DNA of 35,967 nt from Prevotellaceae bacterium. Its GTDB lineage: Bacteria; Bacteroidota; Bacteroidia; Bacteroidales; UBA932. Position numbers and translations under genes: made by a program. Below, one piece after another: positions 25,139 to 33,566 of this stretch. The stretch spans positions 1 to 35,967 of the forward strand of contig JAITIL010000051.1 of NCBI GenBank assembly GCA_031279475.1, in the 5' to 3' direction. How positions within the stretch are numbered: position 1 is the first letter of the stretch; every line of letters begins with the position of its first letter. The notes under the pieces were generated by a model. It did not search any database. It was not told the origin of the DNA and was given only the letters and a program-made list of their open reading frames with translations.

Positions 25139-25309
25139 TTATATTTCTGCTAATTTTTTTATTGCGCAAATAGTGTGATAAAAACTCTTTGATTTATTGT
25201 TTTCCACATTCATAAAGGGCGCTATTTTTAATGACGTTTCAATCTTTGGGAGAATAGTGTCAAAGACATTTTTTATGGAACCCTCTTCGGTAAATATATG
25301 TATTTTCAT
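25139..25309 (-). pseudogene. stunted ATGA-coupled partner of the AAA ATPase
   Basis: ATG at 25309 overlaps the ATPase stop as ATGA (25309-25306), the usual sign of a coupled second gene. The frame gives 56 residues starting MKIHIFTEEGSIKNVF and ends at TAA 25141-25139, just before the flavin reductase gene. AAA ATPases of this type are often followed by a DUF4276/TOPRIM-like protein whose N-terminus has a similar MKI-x-IF-x-E start but is much longer. I therefore suspect a truncated partner. The similarity rests on few residues, and a complete 56-residue protein is possible. Confidence 0.4.
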
Positions 25310-26502
25310 GAGATGTTAGCGCCTTTAATGTAGCCGTTACGCCATAACCAGCCTAATCGATTTTCTTTAGCCAGGTCTTTCAGTAAATCATCGTCTTTTG
25401 CCGACTTGATTATGGTATAGCCATTTTCTTTTACGAGAAAAAATAATTCTCCCAGGGTTAATCCATTAACAAAATCAGGTGAATGGCTGGAAACAAATAC
25501 TTGTCCGCCTTTTTCGGAGTATTCTCTAATTTCTTCGCAAAGCTGCAACAATAAATCGGGGTGCAGGAAGTTTTCCGGTTCTTCAATACACAACAAGGGG
25601 TGTGGTTCCGGGTCGTGGAGTAAAATCATGTAGGCGAACATTTTTATTGTTCCATCCGACACATATCTGGCAATAAAAGGGTCTTGGAAATTTTTATCCT
25701 GAAACTTCAAAATAATCCGGCCATCTTCCGTTTCTTTTGCATCTACTTTATTAATCCCTGTTATCCTTCTCGGCAATTTTTCTAAAATTTTATCGAATAA
25801 ATCCTTGTGATAATCATACATGTACTTGGTTACTTGTGCCAAATTATCGCCATTTACCGAGAGGTGGCCGGATATGCCCGTATCAGAAAAATTTCTGCCA
25901 TTTTCTATTTTAAAATTTGAGATATACCATTTTTCCAATAGATTTCTAAACGTGCTAATAGCTTTAAATTCTTCAAATTGTCCCAGTCCTTTTATGGCCA
26001 AGATATCTGGGCTTGTCACTTTTTGTTTGCGCCGCACTGCTTTTGCTCCCTCATTTCCATATTCCTCTTCGTTAATTATAGCATTCCCTTCCCCTTTTGA
26101 GAAATCAAGAAAATGCCAAGGCGCCCCATACTGGCCTCGCCGGTATTTCAATAATTCATGGCTAATGTAAGCTTTCCCTTGTTCAAAGCCTATTTCCAAA
26201 TAGTACGTTATTACCGGCGTCGTTTCATTTTCGTCCACGCGGTTTCTGAATTTAATTTCAAATTTAATGAAATCTTTATTTATGTCGCAACCTCTTGAAA
26301 TTACTTCCTGAAATCCGCCCCGTCTATTCAGAGCAATCGTTATATTATTTTGCAATGCGTCGCCTAAAAATCCAAAGATATCAAAAAAAGTACTTTTTCC
26401 TGAGCCATTGGTGCCAAGAAAAACTGCCATTTTGGGCAAATTTTTTACCATTGCCTTCTTGAAAACCTTAAAATTTTCTATAGTAATACTTTCGATTTTC
26501 AT
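25306..26502 (-). CDS. AAA family ATPase of the RecF/OLD-like (AAA_21) type
   Basis: 398 residues with an SMC/ABC-like ATPase organisation: N-terminal IENFKVFKKA, Walker A G30-TNGSGKS37, a long middle insertion, signature-like YVSDGTIKMFAY, Walker B LLCIEEPENFLHPD and H-loop SSHSPDF. Such single ATPases commonly form the motor of two-gene phage-defence or DNA-repair modules with a nuclease partner. The downstream ATGA-coupled ORF would be that partner but is only 56 residues long. No transposase or phage gene is adjacent; the neighbours are the M13 peptidase upstream and flavin reductase downstream. A -7 element of its own is present at 26538-26545. Housekeeping function cannot be excluded. 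Confidence 0.87.
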   Translation of the reverse strand: MKIESITIENFKVFKKAMVKNLPKMAVFLGTNGSGKSTFFDIFGFLGDALQNNITIALNRRGGFQEVISRGCDINKDFIKFEIKFRNRVDENETTPVITYYLEIGFEQGKAYISHELLKYRRGQYGAPWHFLDFSKGEGNAIINEEEYGNEGAKAVRRKQKVTSPDILAIKGLGQFEEFKAISTFRNLLEKWYISNFKIENGRNFSDTGISGHLSVNGDNLAQVTKYMYDYHKDLFDKILEKLPRRITGINKVDAKETEDGRIILKFQDKNFQDPFIARYVSDGTIKMFAYMILLHDPEPHPLLCIEEPENFLHPDLLLQLCEEIREYSEKGGQVFVSSHSPDFVNGLTLGELFFLVKENGYTIIKSAKDDDLLKDLAKENRLGWLWRNGYIKGANIS

Positions 26503-26537
26503 GATTTTATCTTGTTCGAAAACACTAATCTGACTTA

Positions 26538-26545
26538 CAAAAATA
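26538..26545 (-). promoter_or_regulatory. -7 element for the AAA ATPase gene
   Basis: TATTTTTG on the minus strand, 35 bases before the ATPase start and inside the 88-base AT-rich gap after the M13 peptidase stop. No TTTG is found at the -33 distance. Confidence 0.35.
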
Positions 26546-26590
26546 ATAATTTAATTTATGATCTGAGTAAAAAATAAAAAGATTTTCTTT

Positions 26591-28624
26591 TTACCAGATA
26601 TGGGCCTGTTTATCGGGGGCAAGGTACATACCGTTGCCGGGCTGCACATTAAACGTTTCAATGAACGCCTGAATATGGGGCAACGTGCCGTTTACCCGCC
26701 ATTTTCCTAAAGAGTGCGGGTCTTCCTTAGTGCGGCGCAGGATTTCCTGTTCGCGGATATTCCCGGCCCATACGCCGGCATAGGCAAGGAAGAAACGCTG
26801 CTCGGGGGTAAATCCGTCCATTTCGCCTTGAATTTCGCCGGCCGCCCTGGCCTTTTGCAACGCCTGGTAAGAAATTTGGACGCCGCCATTATCGGCAATG
26901 TTTTCGCCTAAGGTAAACGAGCCGTCGGCTTTCACGCCGGCCGCCACTTCAATATTGTTGAAGTAATCGACCAGCACTTGGGCGCGCGCTTTGAATTTCT
27001 CGGCGTCACTGGGCGTCCACCAGTCTTTCAAGTTTCCTTCCTGGTCGTATTGCCGTCCCTGGTCGTCGAACCCGTGCGTCATTTCATGGCCGATAACCAC
27101 GCCAATAGCGCCGTAGTTTACCGCATTGTCGGCGTCCGCAAAGTAGAAAGGCGGTTGCAAAATGCCGGCCGGGAAACAAATTTCGTTGGTGGTGGGGTTA
27201 TAATATGCGTTCACCGTTTGCGGCGTCATGCCCCATTCCGTAACGTCTTTGGGCTTGTTGATTTTGGCCAAATCCTCCTGCACGTCAAATTCGTTAGAGC
27301 GAATGGCATTGGCAAAATAACTGTCGGTTTTCACTTCCAACTTCGAATAATCTTTCCACTTGTCGGGATATCCGATTTTCACACGGAAAGCGTGCAGCTT
27401 GTCCATCGCTTTTGCTTTGGTAGCGCCGTCCATCCACTCGGCGCTTTGGATGCGCTCGCCCAACACGGTTTGCAGGTTGCTTACCAGATGCAACATGTTT
27501 TCTTTTGCCGCCGCCGGGAAATATTTGGCCACATATATCTGTCCTACGGCTTCGCCCAAAGCGCTGCTTACGTTGTTCACCACCCGTTTCCAGCGCGGTT
27601 GTTGCTGTTCGCGCCCCGAGAGCACGCGTCCGTAAAAATTGAAAGACTCCGTCACAAAGTCATCACTGAGGTACGACGTGGCCGCATGGATTGCGTTCCA
27701 GGCCAAGTATGCCTTTATGTCCCCCGGCTTTGCGGTTTTTAATACATCGTTCACGGTTTTGATGTATTCGGGTTGCGCCACGTTCAGCGAGTCGAGCGCC
27801 GTTAAATTCAACCCCGCAAAGTAAGCGTTGAAATCAAATCCGGGAATTAACGCGGCCAGTTCGCTCACGCTTTTTTTGTGGAACGATTTGTACGGGTCGC
27901 GGAGGTCGTGGCGGCTCATGAAGCCTTTGGCCAGGCGGGTTTCAAGTGCGAGCACATTCTTTGCCAGCGCTTCCGGTTTCTCATTAACCAACTTGTCGTA
28001 GCCCGACAAGCGGAACAAATTGGTAAGCATCAACACATATTTCTCGCGGATTTCTTTGCTGCGGGCGTCCTGATCTAAATAATAGTCGCGGTCGCCCATG
28101 CTGATGCCGGTTTGATACAGCCAGCCAATGTTCATGCTGCTGTTGGTGAAATCGGCTTCGGAAAACAATCCGAAGAAGGGATGCACTCCTTTCTTATGCA
28201 GGAAGAGGATTTGCGCTTCAATATCGCTTTTGCCGTTCAGTGCAGCGATGTTTTGAAGAAATTCTTTGATGGGCTCGGCGCCTTGCTGGTTGAGGGCTAC
28301 AGAGTCCATTCCCACATTATAAAACGTGGCGATTTTATCGGCTACGGAGCCGGGTTCATTTTTGGCAGCGGCAAGGCCGGTGATTAAACCGTTCACTTGT
28401 TTTACATTGTCTTCGGCCAATTTATCAAAGCTGCCGTAACGTGCGTACTCCGGCTTCAGCGGATTATTAGCCATCCATCCGCCACAGGCATATTGGTAGA
28501 AGTCATCGGCAGGATTTGCCGTAGCGTCGATGTTCGATAATTCAACACCCGACACTTTGGGTTGATTGGTACAAGCATTCGCTAAAAGCATAATACTACT
28601 TGTTAAGAGAATAATTTTTTTCAT
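26591..28624 (-). CDS. pepO: M13 family zinc metallopeptidase (PepO/neprilysin-like) lipoprotein
   Basis: A 677-residue endopeptidase of the neprilysin family. The zinc site is H513-E-M-T-H517 (VIGHEMTHGFDD), with the third ligand in E574-N-I-A-D578 (LGENIADNGG), and the family C-terminal region with the final CxxW replaced by a plain HIW ending. The N-terminus is a lipoprotein signal (LLANAC, Cys about residue 18), so it is predicted to sit in the periplasm or on the surface and cleave short peptides. PepO proteins of oral Bacteroidota resemble this. It starts 2 bases after the dedA-type gene stop, so the two are probably co-transcribed. Confidence 0.94.
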   Translation of the reverse strand: MKKIILLTSSIMLLANACTNQPKVSGVELSNIDATANPADDFYQYACGGWMANNPLKPEYARYGSFDKLAEDNVKQVNGLITGLAAAKNEPGSVADKIATFYNVGMDSVALNQQGAEPIKEFLQNIAALNGKSDIEAQILFLHKKGVHPFFGLFSEADFTNSSMNIGWLYQTGISMGDRDYYLDQDARSKEIREKYVLMLTNLFRLSGYDKLVNEKPEALAKNVLALETRLAKGFMSRHDLRDPYKSFHKKSVSELAALIPGFDFNAYFAGLNLTALDSLNVAQPEYIKTVNDVLKTAKPGDIKAYLAWNAIHAATSYLSDDFVTESFNFYGRVLSGREQQQPRWKRVVNNVSSALGEAVGQIYVAKYFPAAAKENMLHLVSNLQTVLGERIQSAEWMDGATKAKAMDKLHAFRVKIGYPDKWKDYSKLEVKTDSYFANAIRSNEFDVQEDLAKINKPKDVTEWGMTPQTVNAYYNPTTNEICFPAGILQPPFYFADADNAVNYGAIGVVIGHEMTHGFDDQGRQYDQEGNLKDWWTPSDAEKFKARAQVLVDYFNNIEVAAGVKADGSFTLGENIADNGGVQISYQALQKARAAGEIQGEMDGFTPEQRFFLAYAGVWAGNIREQEILRRTKEDPHSLGKWRVNGTLPHIQAFIETFNVQPGNGMYLAPDKQAHIW

Positions 28625-28626
28625 GT

Positions 28627-29271
28627 TTATTTTAATTTTTGTTTCGGCTTGTGTGCGCTAAACCAACCGATAATGGCCGGCAGCACTGAAATAATAATGA
28701 TTGCGATAATCACCAGTCCGAAATTGTTTTTAACAAAAGGTAAATTGCCGAAAAAATAACCGGCAAGGAGAAATGAGAATACCCATAGCACGCCTCCGAT
28801 AATATTGAACGACGCGAAACGCCGGTACGACATCTCGCCAACGCCGGCCACAAACGGGGCAAAGGTGCGCACAATGGGCACAAACCGGGCAATGATAATG
28901 GTTTTGCCGCCGTGTTTTTCATAGAAGCGGTGCGTTTTATCGAGGTATTCTTTTTTCACCCATTTGGTGTGGATGAGTCTGTTTCCTAATCTGTGCCCTA
29001 TAAAATAATTGGCAGCGTCGCCCAGGATGGCTGCCGTGATAAGCAGCAAAATCAACCATATCAGGTTTAACGAGCCGATGGCGGCAAATGTGGCGGCCGC
29101 AAACAGCAGGGAGTCGCCGGGCAGGAAAGGCGTAACCACCAGGCCGGTTTCCATAAAAACGATGAGAAACAGGATAAGGTAAGTGAGGGCGCCATAATTG
29201 CGAATAATCACGTCCAAGTGCCGGTCGATGTGTAGCACGAAGTCAATTAAAAAATTTACGATGTCTGTCAT
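28627..29271 (-). CDS. DedA family integral membrane protein
   Basis: 214 residues with the DedA/VTT layout: hydrophobic segments near 28-50, 55-80, 135-158 and 178-200, [19 protein letters not shown] (re-entrant-loop acidic/PGD motif), [13 protein letters not shown], and the [19 protein letters not shown] motif with the two conserved arginines. DedA proteins are needed for membrane homeostasis and some act as lipid-carrier (undecaprenyl phosphate) or phospholipid flippases; which applies here cannot be told. It lies 13 bases after dapH and 2 before the M13 peptidase gene. Confidence 0.92.
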   Translation of the reverse strand: MTDIVNFLIDFVLHIDRHLDVIIRNYGALTYLILFLIVFMETGLVVTPFLPGDSLLFAAATFAAIGSLNLIWLILLLITAAILGDAANYFIGHRLGNRLIHTKWVKKEYLDKTHRFYEKHGGKTIIIARFVPIVRTFAPFVAGVGEMSYRRFASFNIIGGVLWVFSFLLAGYFFGNLPFVKNNFGLVIIAIIIISVLPAIIGWFSAHKPKQKLK

Positions 29272-29284
29272 TTATATTTAGGTG

Positions 29285-29992
29285 TTAAATTTGCCGGAGG
29301 GCTTCTATAATTTGGGTTTTCGATGAGGTTTTCTCGTCTTTCATTTTGATAAAACGCGCCGGAACGCCGGCCACTACGGTATTGGGCGCTACATCTCCGG
29401 TTACTACCGTGCCGGCGGCCACCACAGCGCCCTTGCCCACCCGCACGCCTTCCAGGATTACGGCATTGGCGCCAACCACTACCTCGTCTTCCACGATTAC
29501 CGGCTTGCTGCTGGGCGGCTCAATCACGCCCGCCAGCACCGTTCCCGCGCCAATATGGCACGCACGCCCTACTTCGGCGCGCCCGCCAACAACAACATTC
29601 ATGTCAATCATTGTGTTTTGCCCGATAGTTGCGCCGATGTTGAGGATAGCGCCCATCATGATCACGGCATTGTCGCCTATTTTCACGTGGTCGCGAATGG
29701 TTACGCCGGGTTCGATACGGGCATTGTACTGCGTGAGGTCGGCTAATGGTATCGCCGAATTTCGAGCCGTTGTTTCAATATGATAAAACAAGATGTTCTC
29801 TTTATTTTGTTCCAAAAAGTTTTTCACTTTTTCGTAATCGCCGATTATTGTGGCGGCGTCGCTTTGCGCGAACACTTGCAAATCCTCTTCGTTCAAAGGA
29901 TGCACTTTCCCTTGCAGGTAAACCTTTACCGGCGTTTTTTTCTTCGAACTCCGGATAAATTCAATAATTTGTGTTGCGGTGTCGATATTCAT
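29285..29992 (-). CDS. dapH: tetrahydrodipicolinate N-acetyltransferase
   Basis: Acetylates 2,3,4,5-tetrahydrodipicolinate with acetyl-CoA, the committed step of the N-acetyl branch to diaminopimelate and lysine. The product matches Bacillus DapH along its length: an N-terminal domain with [10 protein letters not shown], then [65 protein letters not shown], and left-handed beta-helix hexapeptide repeats to the end. DapD (succinyl) enzymes do not carry this IEPPSSKP segment. The start at 29992 ([10 protein letters not shown]) gives 235 residues, the family length. An earlier in-frame ATG at 30034 would add 14 residues inside the DUF262 gene and is rejected. It lies 7 bases after the DUF262 stop. 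Confidence 0.94.
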   Translation of the reverse strand: MNIDTATQIIEFIRSSKKKTPVKVYLQGKVHPLNEEDLQVFAQSDAATIIGDYEKVKNFLEQNKENILFYHIETTARNSAIPLADLTQYNARIEPGVTIRDHVKIGDNAVIMMGAILNIGATIGQNTMIDMNVVVGGRAEVGRACHIGAGTVLAGVIEPPSSKPVIVEDEVVVGANAVILEGVRVGKGAVVAAGTVVTGDVAPNTVVAGVPARFIKMKDEKTSSKTQIIEALRQI

Positions 29993-29999
29993 TGTATTG

Positions 30000-31709
30000 T
30001 TAGATTTTCCATACTCCGCAAGCCGTTTTCGCAAGACTGGCTTGACGGTGTTGTATCATTTTTGTATTCCACTCCGTACCCGTGATGCGATTGCTCAAGG
30101 CATACCGGCTGGTTTGATATACTTGCAACTTGTCGGCGAAAGGTTTTTGCGCTGCCTCTTTGCTGTTTTTCGAGGCTTCCAATAACGATAAATTGCCAAG
30201 CCGATATACATTACGCAAGTGTTCTTCGGTACTGAATATTTCACTCCAGTGCGAATTCATATTTTCCGGTAGAATATGTTCAACAGTTCCGTCGTCGATT
30301 GCATAATCGGTTTTAATTCCATCCGGCAACTGTCCTTCAATCTTGTAAAGAAGGTAACGGGCAATTTTCTTTTGTTGGCTGTTACTGGTGTTTATACTTT
30401 TAAGTTCGAAGTATCGCTTAAAGGTTTCGTCATCCAAGTATAAATCTTTTAAGTCATCTATTACTTGCGCCGCCGATGTTAGCGTGCCATTATATACTTT
30501 AACTGCCGTGTTGTTGTAAGCTTTTTCCATCTCGTTGGTTTGTAGTTTTCCAATCACATTATATCGAAACGAAATGGCCACGATAGCATTCAGTACCTTT
30601 CGGAATGCCGTCAAGTCTAATTTGTCAAAAGCGATCATGAGCAAAGGTTGGCATAAGGTAACCTTGAATAAGTTTAGGCTACCGATGTCGTCTTTTATTT
30701 CTTTGTCGCCACCCCAAAGCTCATCTTCCGGATTGTTGAGAGCATTGTAAATATAAGCGAACTTTTCTAATTTTTCTAATAAGTCAATAACATCTTGCGC
30801 TGTTTTTACCGTTTTTTTAATGCTTTTAAATAATTGCTCTTGCTTAACAAATGTGTTTTTTGTGTTTAAGTAATATCTGAGAAAAACCGGGAATTTTTTC
30901 AGTCCTACCGCATCAATTATTTTTTTCCACTGCGCCTTAACCATTTGAAGATCGCTGGGACTTTTTGACACCAAAGAAAACAAAAAGTTTTTTAATAAAT
31001 CTGTAGCCGTCAGTTCAACCCTCTTTGAATTTAGGGTTTCAAACACCGTGTAGGCATTCAGTTCATCGGTTACGGTGATTTGAATAAATTTTAAAGATTC
31101 TCCTACCGTTTTGGTTAAAAAAGTGGCTATTTTTTCTCCATTTTCCTCCGGGAACAAGTGATCTATTTGCTTACGGTAATATTCAAAAGCATCCCATAAT
31201 AGCTTCTCTGCGTCGTTGAGTTTGGCATAGCTTATAGGTTGTTTGAAGTGCAACAGGCGTTGCTGGTAAAAGCCATCACTATTTTCATTTAAAAACAATT
31301 TACTTGAATAAGACAGTGAAGAGGGGTCTTTTTGCCCGATGTATTGCTTCATTAATAAATCGGCGCGTTCCCTGTTATTTTCCGCATCATTTCCAGTTTC
31401 CGCTAATTTATTGATTTTATCGATAGCCGCCAATATGAGAACACTTAATGTGGCGAATCGTTGTTGTCCGTCAATAATCCAATACTGTTTGTCGCTTTCG
31501 TCGCCTTTGATTTGAAGAACTATCGAACCCATGTAATGGGCATAGTTGCCACGATATGCGTCTAACAGATCCGTCCATAGCGCTTCCCAATTGTCCTGTT
31601 CCCATGAATAATCGCGCTGATATTGCGGCACGTGGTAAATTTTGCCGTTTCCTAAAATATCATTCAGCGTTAGGGTTTTAGTGTCTAATAGATTGGATGT
31701 TGAAGCCAT
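30000..31709 (-). CDS. DUF262 and DUF1524 (HNH-like) protein, GmrSD-type
   Basis: 569 residues in two parts. The N-terminal DUF262 has [10 protein letters not shown] (28-37) and I-I-D-G-Q-Q-R-F (78-85), the ParB-like nucleotide-binding motif of this family. The C-terminal DUF1524 has an H478-I-L-P481 nuclease motif (VEHILPEN) followed by [15 protein letters not shown] and F-x-x-K-x-x-x-Y. This is the single-chain GmrSD plan: modification-dependent (type IV-like) restriction by family knowledge, though many members are uncharacterised. It sits between dapB (54 bases after its stop) and dapH (7 bases before its start), in the middle of lysine genes, with its own -7 element at 31745-31752. I infer an inserted defence-like gene that may now drive dapH. 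Confidence 0.9.
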   Translation of the reverse strand: MASTSNLLDTKTLTLNDILGNGKIYHVPQYQRDYSWEQDNWEALWTDLLDAYRGNYAHYMGSIVLQIKGDESDKQYWIIDGQQRFATLSVLILAAIDKINKLAETGNDAENNRERADLLMKQYIGQKDPSSLSYSSKLFLNENSDGFYQQRLLHFKQPISYAKLNDAEKLLWDAFEYYRKQIDHLFPEENGEKIATFLTKTVGESLKFIQITVTDELNAYTVFETLNSKRVELTATDLLKNFLFSLVSKSPSDLQMVKAQWKKIIDAVGLKKFPVFLRYYLNTKNTFVKQEQLFKSIKKTVKTAQDVIDLLEKLEKFAYIYNALNNPEDELWGGDKEIKDDIGSLNLFKVTLCQPLLMIAFDKLDLTAFRKVLNAIVAISFRYNVIGKLQTNEMEKAYNNTAVKVYNGTLTSAAQVIDDLKDLYLDDETFKRYFELKSINTSNSQQKKIARYLLYKIEGQLPDGIKTDYAIDDGTVEHILPENMNSHWSEIFSTEEHLRNVYRLGNLSLLEASKNSKEAAQKPFADKLQVYQTSRYALSNRITGTEWNTKMIQHRQASLAKTACGVWKI

Positions 31710-31744
31710 ATACTAAATAAGGAGAATGAAACATTACATCGCGA

Positions 31745-31752
31745 CAAAGTTA
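31745..31752 (-). promoter_or_regulatory. -7 element for the DUF262 gene
   Basis: TAACTTTG on the minus strand, 12 bases after the dapB stop and 35 bases before the DUF262 start. No TTTG at the -33 distance. It could allow expression separate from the lysine genes upstream. Confidence 0.4.
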
Positions 31753-31763
31753 ATCATTTTATT

Positions 31764-32516
31764 TCAATTATATTTTAACACGTCTGTCATTCCGTATAGC
31801 CCGGGCGGTTGATGTATCACAAAACGGGCGGCTTGCAGCGCGCCTGTCGCAAATATTTTTTTCGACAACGCCGTATGTTTAATTTCAATAATCTCATCGT
31901 CGCCGGCGAACAACACGGTGTGCACGCCAGCTATGGTGCCGCCGCGCACCGCATGTGCGCCGATTTCGTTTTTGGTGCGTTTCCTGTGGCCTTCGCGGCC
32001 ATAAACCACTGTTTTATCCTCAATGTGGTGGATGGCGGAAAGAAGCATTTTGGCCGTGCCGCTGGGCGCATCTTCTTTCAAGTTGTGGTGCGCTTCTACG
32101 AGTTCCACGTCAAAGGCGTTGCCCAGTGCGGCGCTCATGTTCCGCACGGCGTTTATCATCACATTAATTCCCATCGACATGTTTTGTGCATATACTATGG
32201 GCAGTTTTTTTGCGGCTGTTTTTATTTGTTCTTCCTGCGAAGAAGTAAACCCGGTGGTGCAAACCACGAGGGGCTTTTGATGTGTCAGGGCATACTGCAG
32301 TATTTTTTCGATGTTGCTGTGGTGCGAAAAATCAATGAGGCAGTCAAACGGCGTGTCAATAGCCGAGAGTTCGGCATATACATCGGCATCCGGCGTTTTA
32401 CCCACAATGGTTGTTACCTTTACCTCACTTTCGCCCGCCGCTTGTTCCAATACGCGCCCCATCTGCCCATATCCGGCAATTGCGATGTTCAATGCTGTAT
32501 CTTTTATTTGTTCCAT
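31764..32516 (-). CDS. dapB: 4-hydroxy-tetrahydrodipicolinate reductase
   Basis: Second enzyme of the diaminopimelate pathway; NAD(P)H-dependent. It has the Rossmann motif G15-Y-G-Q-M-G-R21, the signature VEAHHNLKEDAPSGTA with catalytic H143/H144 and K147, and the conserved AVRGGTIAGVHTVLFAG in the C-terminal domain. 250 residues is slightly short of the 270 of E. coli but common in Bacteroidota. It follows dapA with a 138-base gap containing a 7-bp dyad, a longer gap than elsewhere in this cluster. Confidence 0.95.
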   Translation of the reverse strand: MEQIKDTALNIAIAGYGQMGRVLEQAAGESEVKVTTIVGKTPDADVYAELSAIDTPFDCLIDFSHHSNIEKILQYALTHQKPLVVCTTGFTSSQEEQIKTAAKKLPIVYAQNMSMGINVMINAVRNMSAALGNAFDVELVEAHHNLKEDAPSGTAKMLLSAIHHIEDKTVVYGREGHRKRTKNEIGAHAVRGGTIAGVHTVLFAGDDEIIEIKHTALSKKIFATGALQAARFVIHQPPGLYGMTDVLKYN

Positions 32517-32616
32517 AATTCCAATTTTAATATTAATTGTTCAACTTGTGACAGTTCAAACATCCTTGAATACTGATTTACCCGTGTTTTTATAATCAAT
32601 AAACTGAATACGCCCT

Positions 32617-32633
32617 TTGACGCATAGCGTCAA
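32617..32633. promoter_or_regulatory. inverted repeat between dapA and dapB
   Basis: TTGACGC-ATA-GCGTCAA: a perfect 7-bp dyad 101 bases upstream of dapB and 22 bases after the dapA stop. No T-run follows on the minus strand. It may be a repressor site or an mRNA hairpin. No TAnnTTTG motif is visible in this gap, so dapB is probably read from upstream. Confidence 0.4.
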
Positions 32634-32654
32634 TATCCCAAAAAACACAAATTT

Positions 32655-33542
32655 TTACTTGATTCCAAGTAATCCCACTCCTTTCAATTCTTCTACCAAT
32701 ACCGCTTTGTTCTTTTCGCTCATTTGATAAAGTGGCGGACGGAAGCCGCCTACGTTCCATCCCAAGTAATTCAAGGCTTCTTTTACAGGAATAGGGTTCA
32801 CTTCGATGAAAAGGCTCTCAATAAATTTGGCATATTTTATTTGCAGTTTCGTGGCCTCGGCCACCCTGCCCTCACGGTAGTGGGCGCACATGGCCGCAAA
32901 ATCTTTCGGCGCCACGTTCGCCGCTACGGAAATCACACCCACGCCTCCCAATGAGAGGATAGGCAACACCTGGCTGTCGTTTCCCGAGAGAATAGCCAGG
33001 GCGGGACATTCGGCGGCCACTTTCAGCACGTAGTCGAGGTTTCCGCTGGCTTCTTTTATGGCTGCAATGTTTGCCTGTTGCGCCAGCCGTTTCAACACGC
33101 TTATGGGGATACTCATCCCTGTGCGCCCCGGCACGTTGTAGAGGATGATGGGAATATGCGCTTTCTCGGCCACTGTTGCAAAATGGCGATACAGGCCTTC
33201 GTCGTTGGTTTTGTTGTAATAGGGCGTAATAAGTAGCAGGCCGTCGGCGCCCCGCTTTTCGGCTTCCAGCGACAGGTAGAGGCTGTGCGGCGTTTCGTTG
33301 GAGCCCGCACCGGCAATCACTGTAACCCGTTTATTCACGACTTTCACCACGTGTTCAATCACCGCCAGTTGTTCGTCGTCTTTGAGGGTAGAGGCTTCGC
33401 CGGTGGTGCCGCAAGCCACAATACCATTAGAGCCTTCGGCAATGTGCCATTCGACCAATTCGGTGAGTTTGTCGAAATTCACGCTGAGGTCGTCGTTGAA
33501 GGGCGTTACAATCGCCACGTAGGAGCCGGATAGAGTATTCAT
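32655..33542 (-). CDS. dapA: 4-hydroxy-tetrahydrodipicolinate synthase
   Basis: Condenses pyruvate with aspartate semialdehyde; a class I aldolase-type TIM barrel. Counting from the ATG at 33542, the Schiff-base lysine is K163 (AAIKEASG), the conserved tyrosine is Y135 (LYNVPGRTG) and the CGTTGEAST active-site loop is at 44-52. The open frame extends four codons upstream to a TTG at 33554, but the ATG matches the family start (NTLSGSYVAIVTPF). 295 residues is normal. It begins 24 bases after the dapF stop. Confidence 0.96.
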   Translation of the reverse strand: MNTLSGSYVAIVTPFNDDLSVNFDKLTELVEWHIAEGSNGIVACGTTGEASTLKDDEQLAVIEHVVKVVNKRVTVIAGAGSNETPHSLYLSLEAEKRGADGLLLITPYYNKTNDEGLYRHFATVAEKAHIPIILYNVPGRTGMSIPISVLKRLAQQANIAAIKEASGNLDYVLKVAAECPALAILSGNDSQVLPILSLGGVGVISVAANVAPKDFAAMCAHYREGRVAEATKLQIKYAKFIESLFIEVNPIPVKEALNYLGWNVGGFRPPLYQMSEKNKAVLVEELKGVGLLGIK

Positions 33543-33566
33543 AAAATGCAACAATTAAGGTTTTTA

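Noticed and set aside
26978..27742. 254-residue plus-strand frame opposite the M13 peptidase gene
   Set aside because: It mirrors a certain gene with zinc-site motifs; composition and lack of motifs mark it as an antisense shadow.
29993..30034. Longer dapH N-terminus from ATG 30034
   Set aside because: It is encoded within the end of the DUF262 gene, and DapH relatives start at the MNID equivalent.
31809..32576. 255-residue plus-strand frame opposite dapB
   Set aside because: Antisense shadow of a certain enzyme gene; no start signal or known motif.
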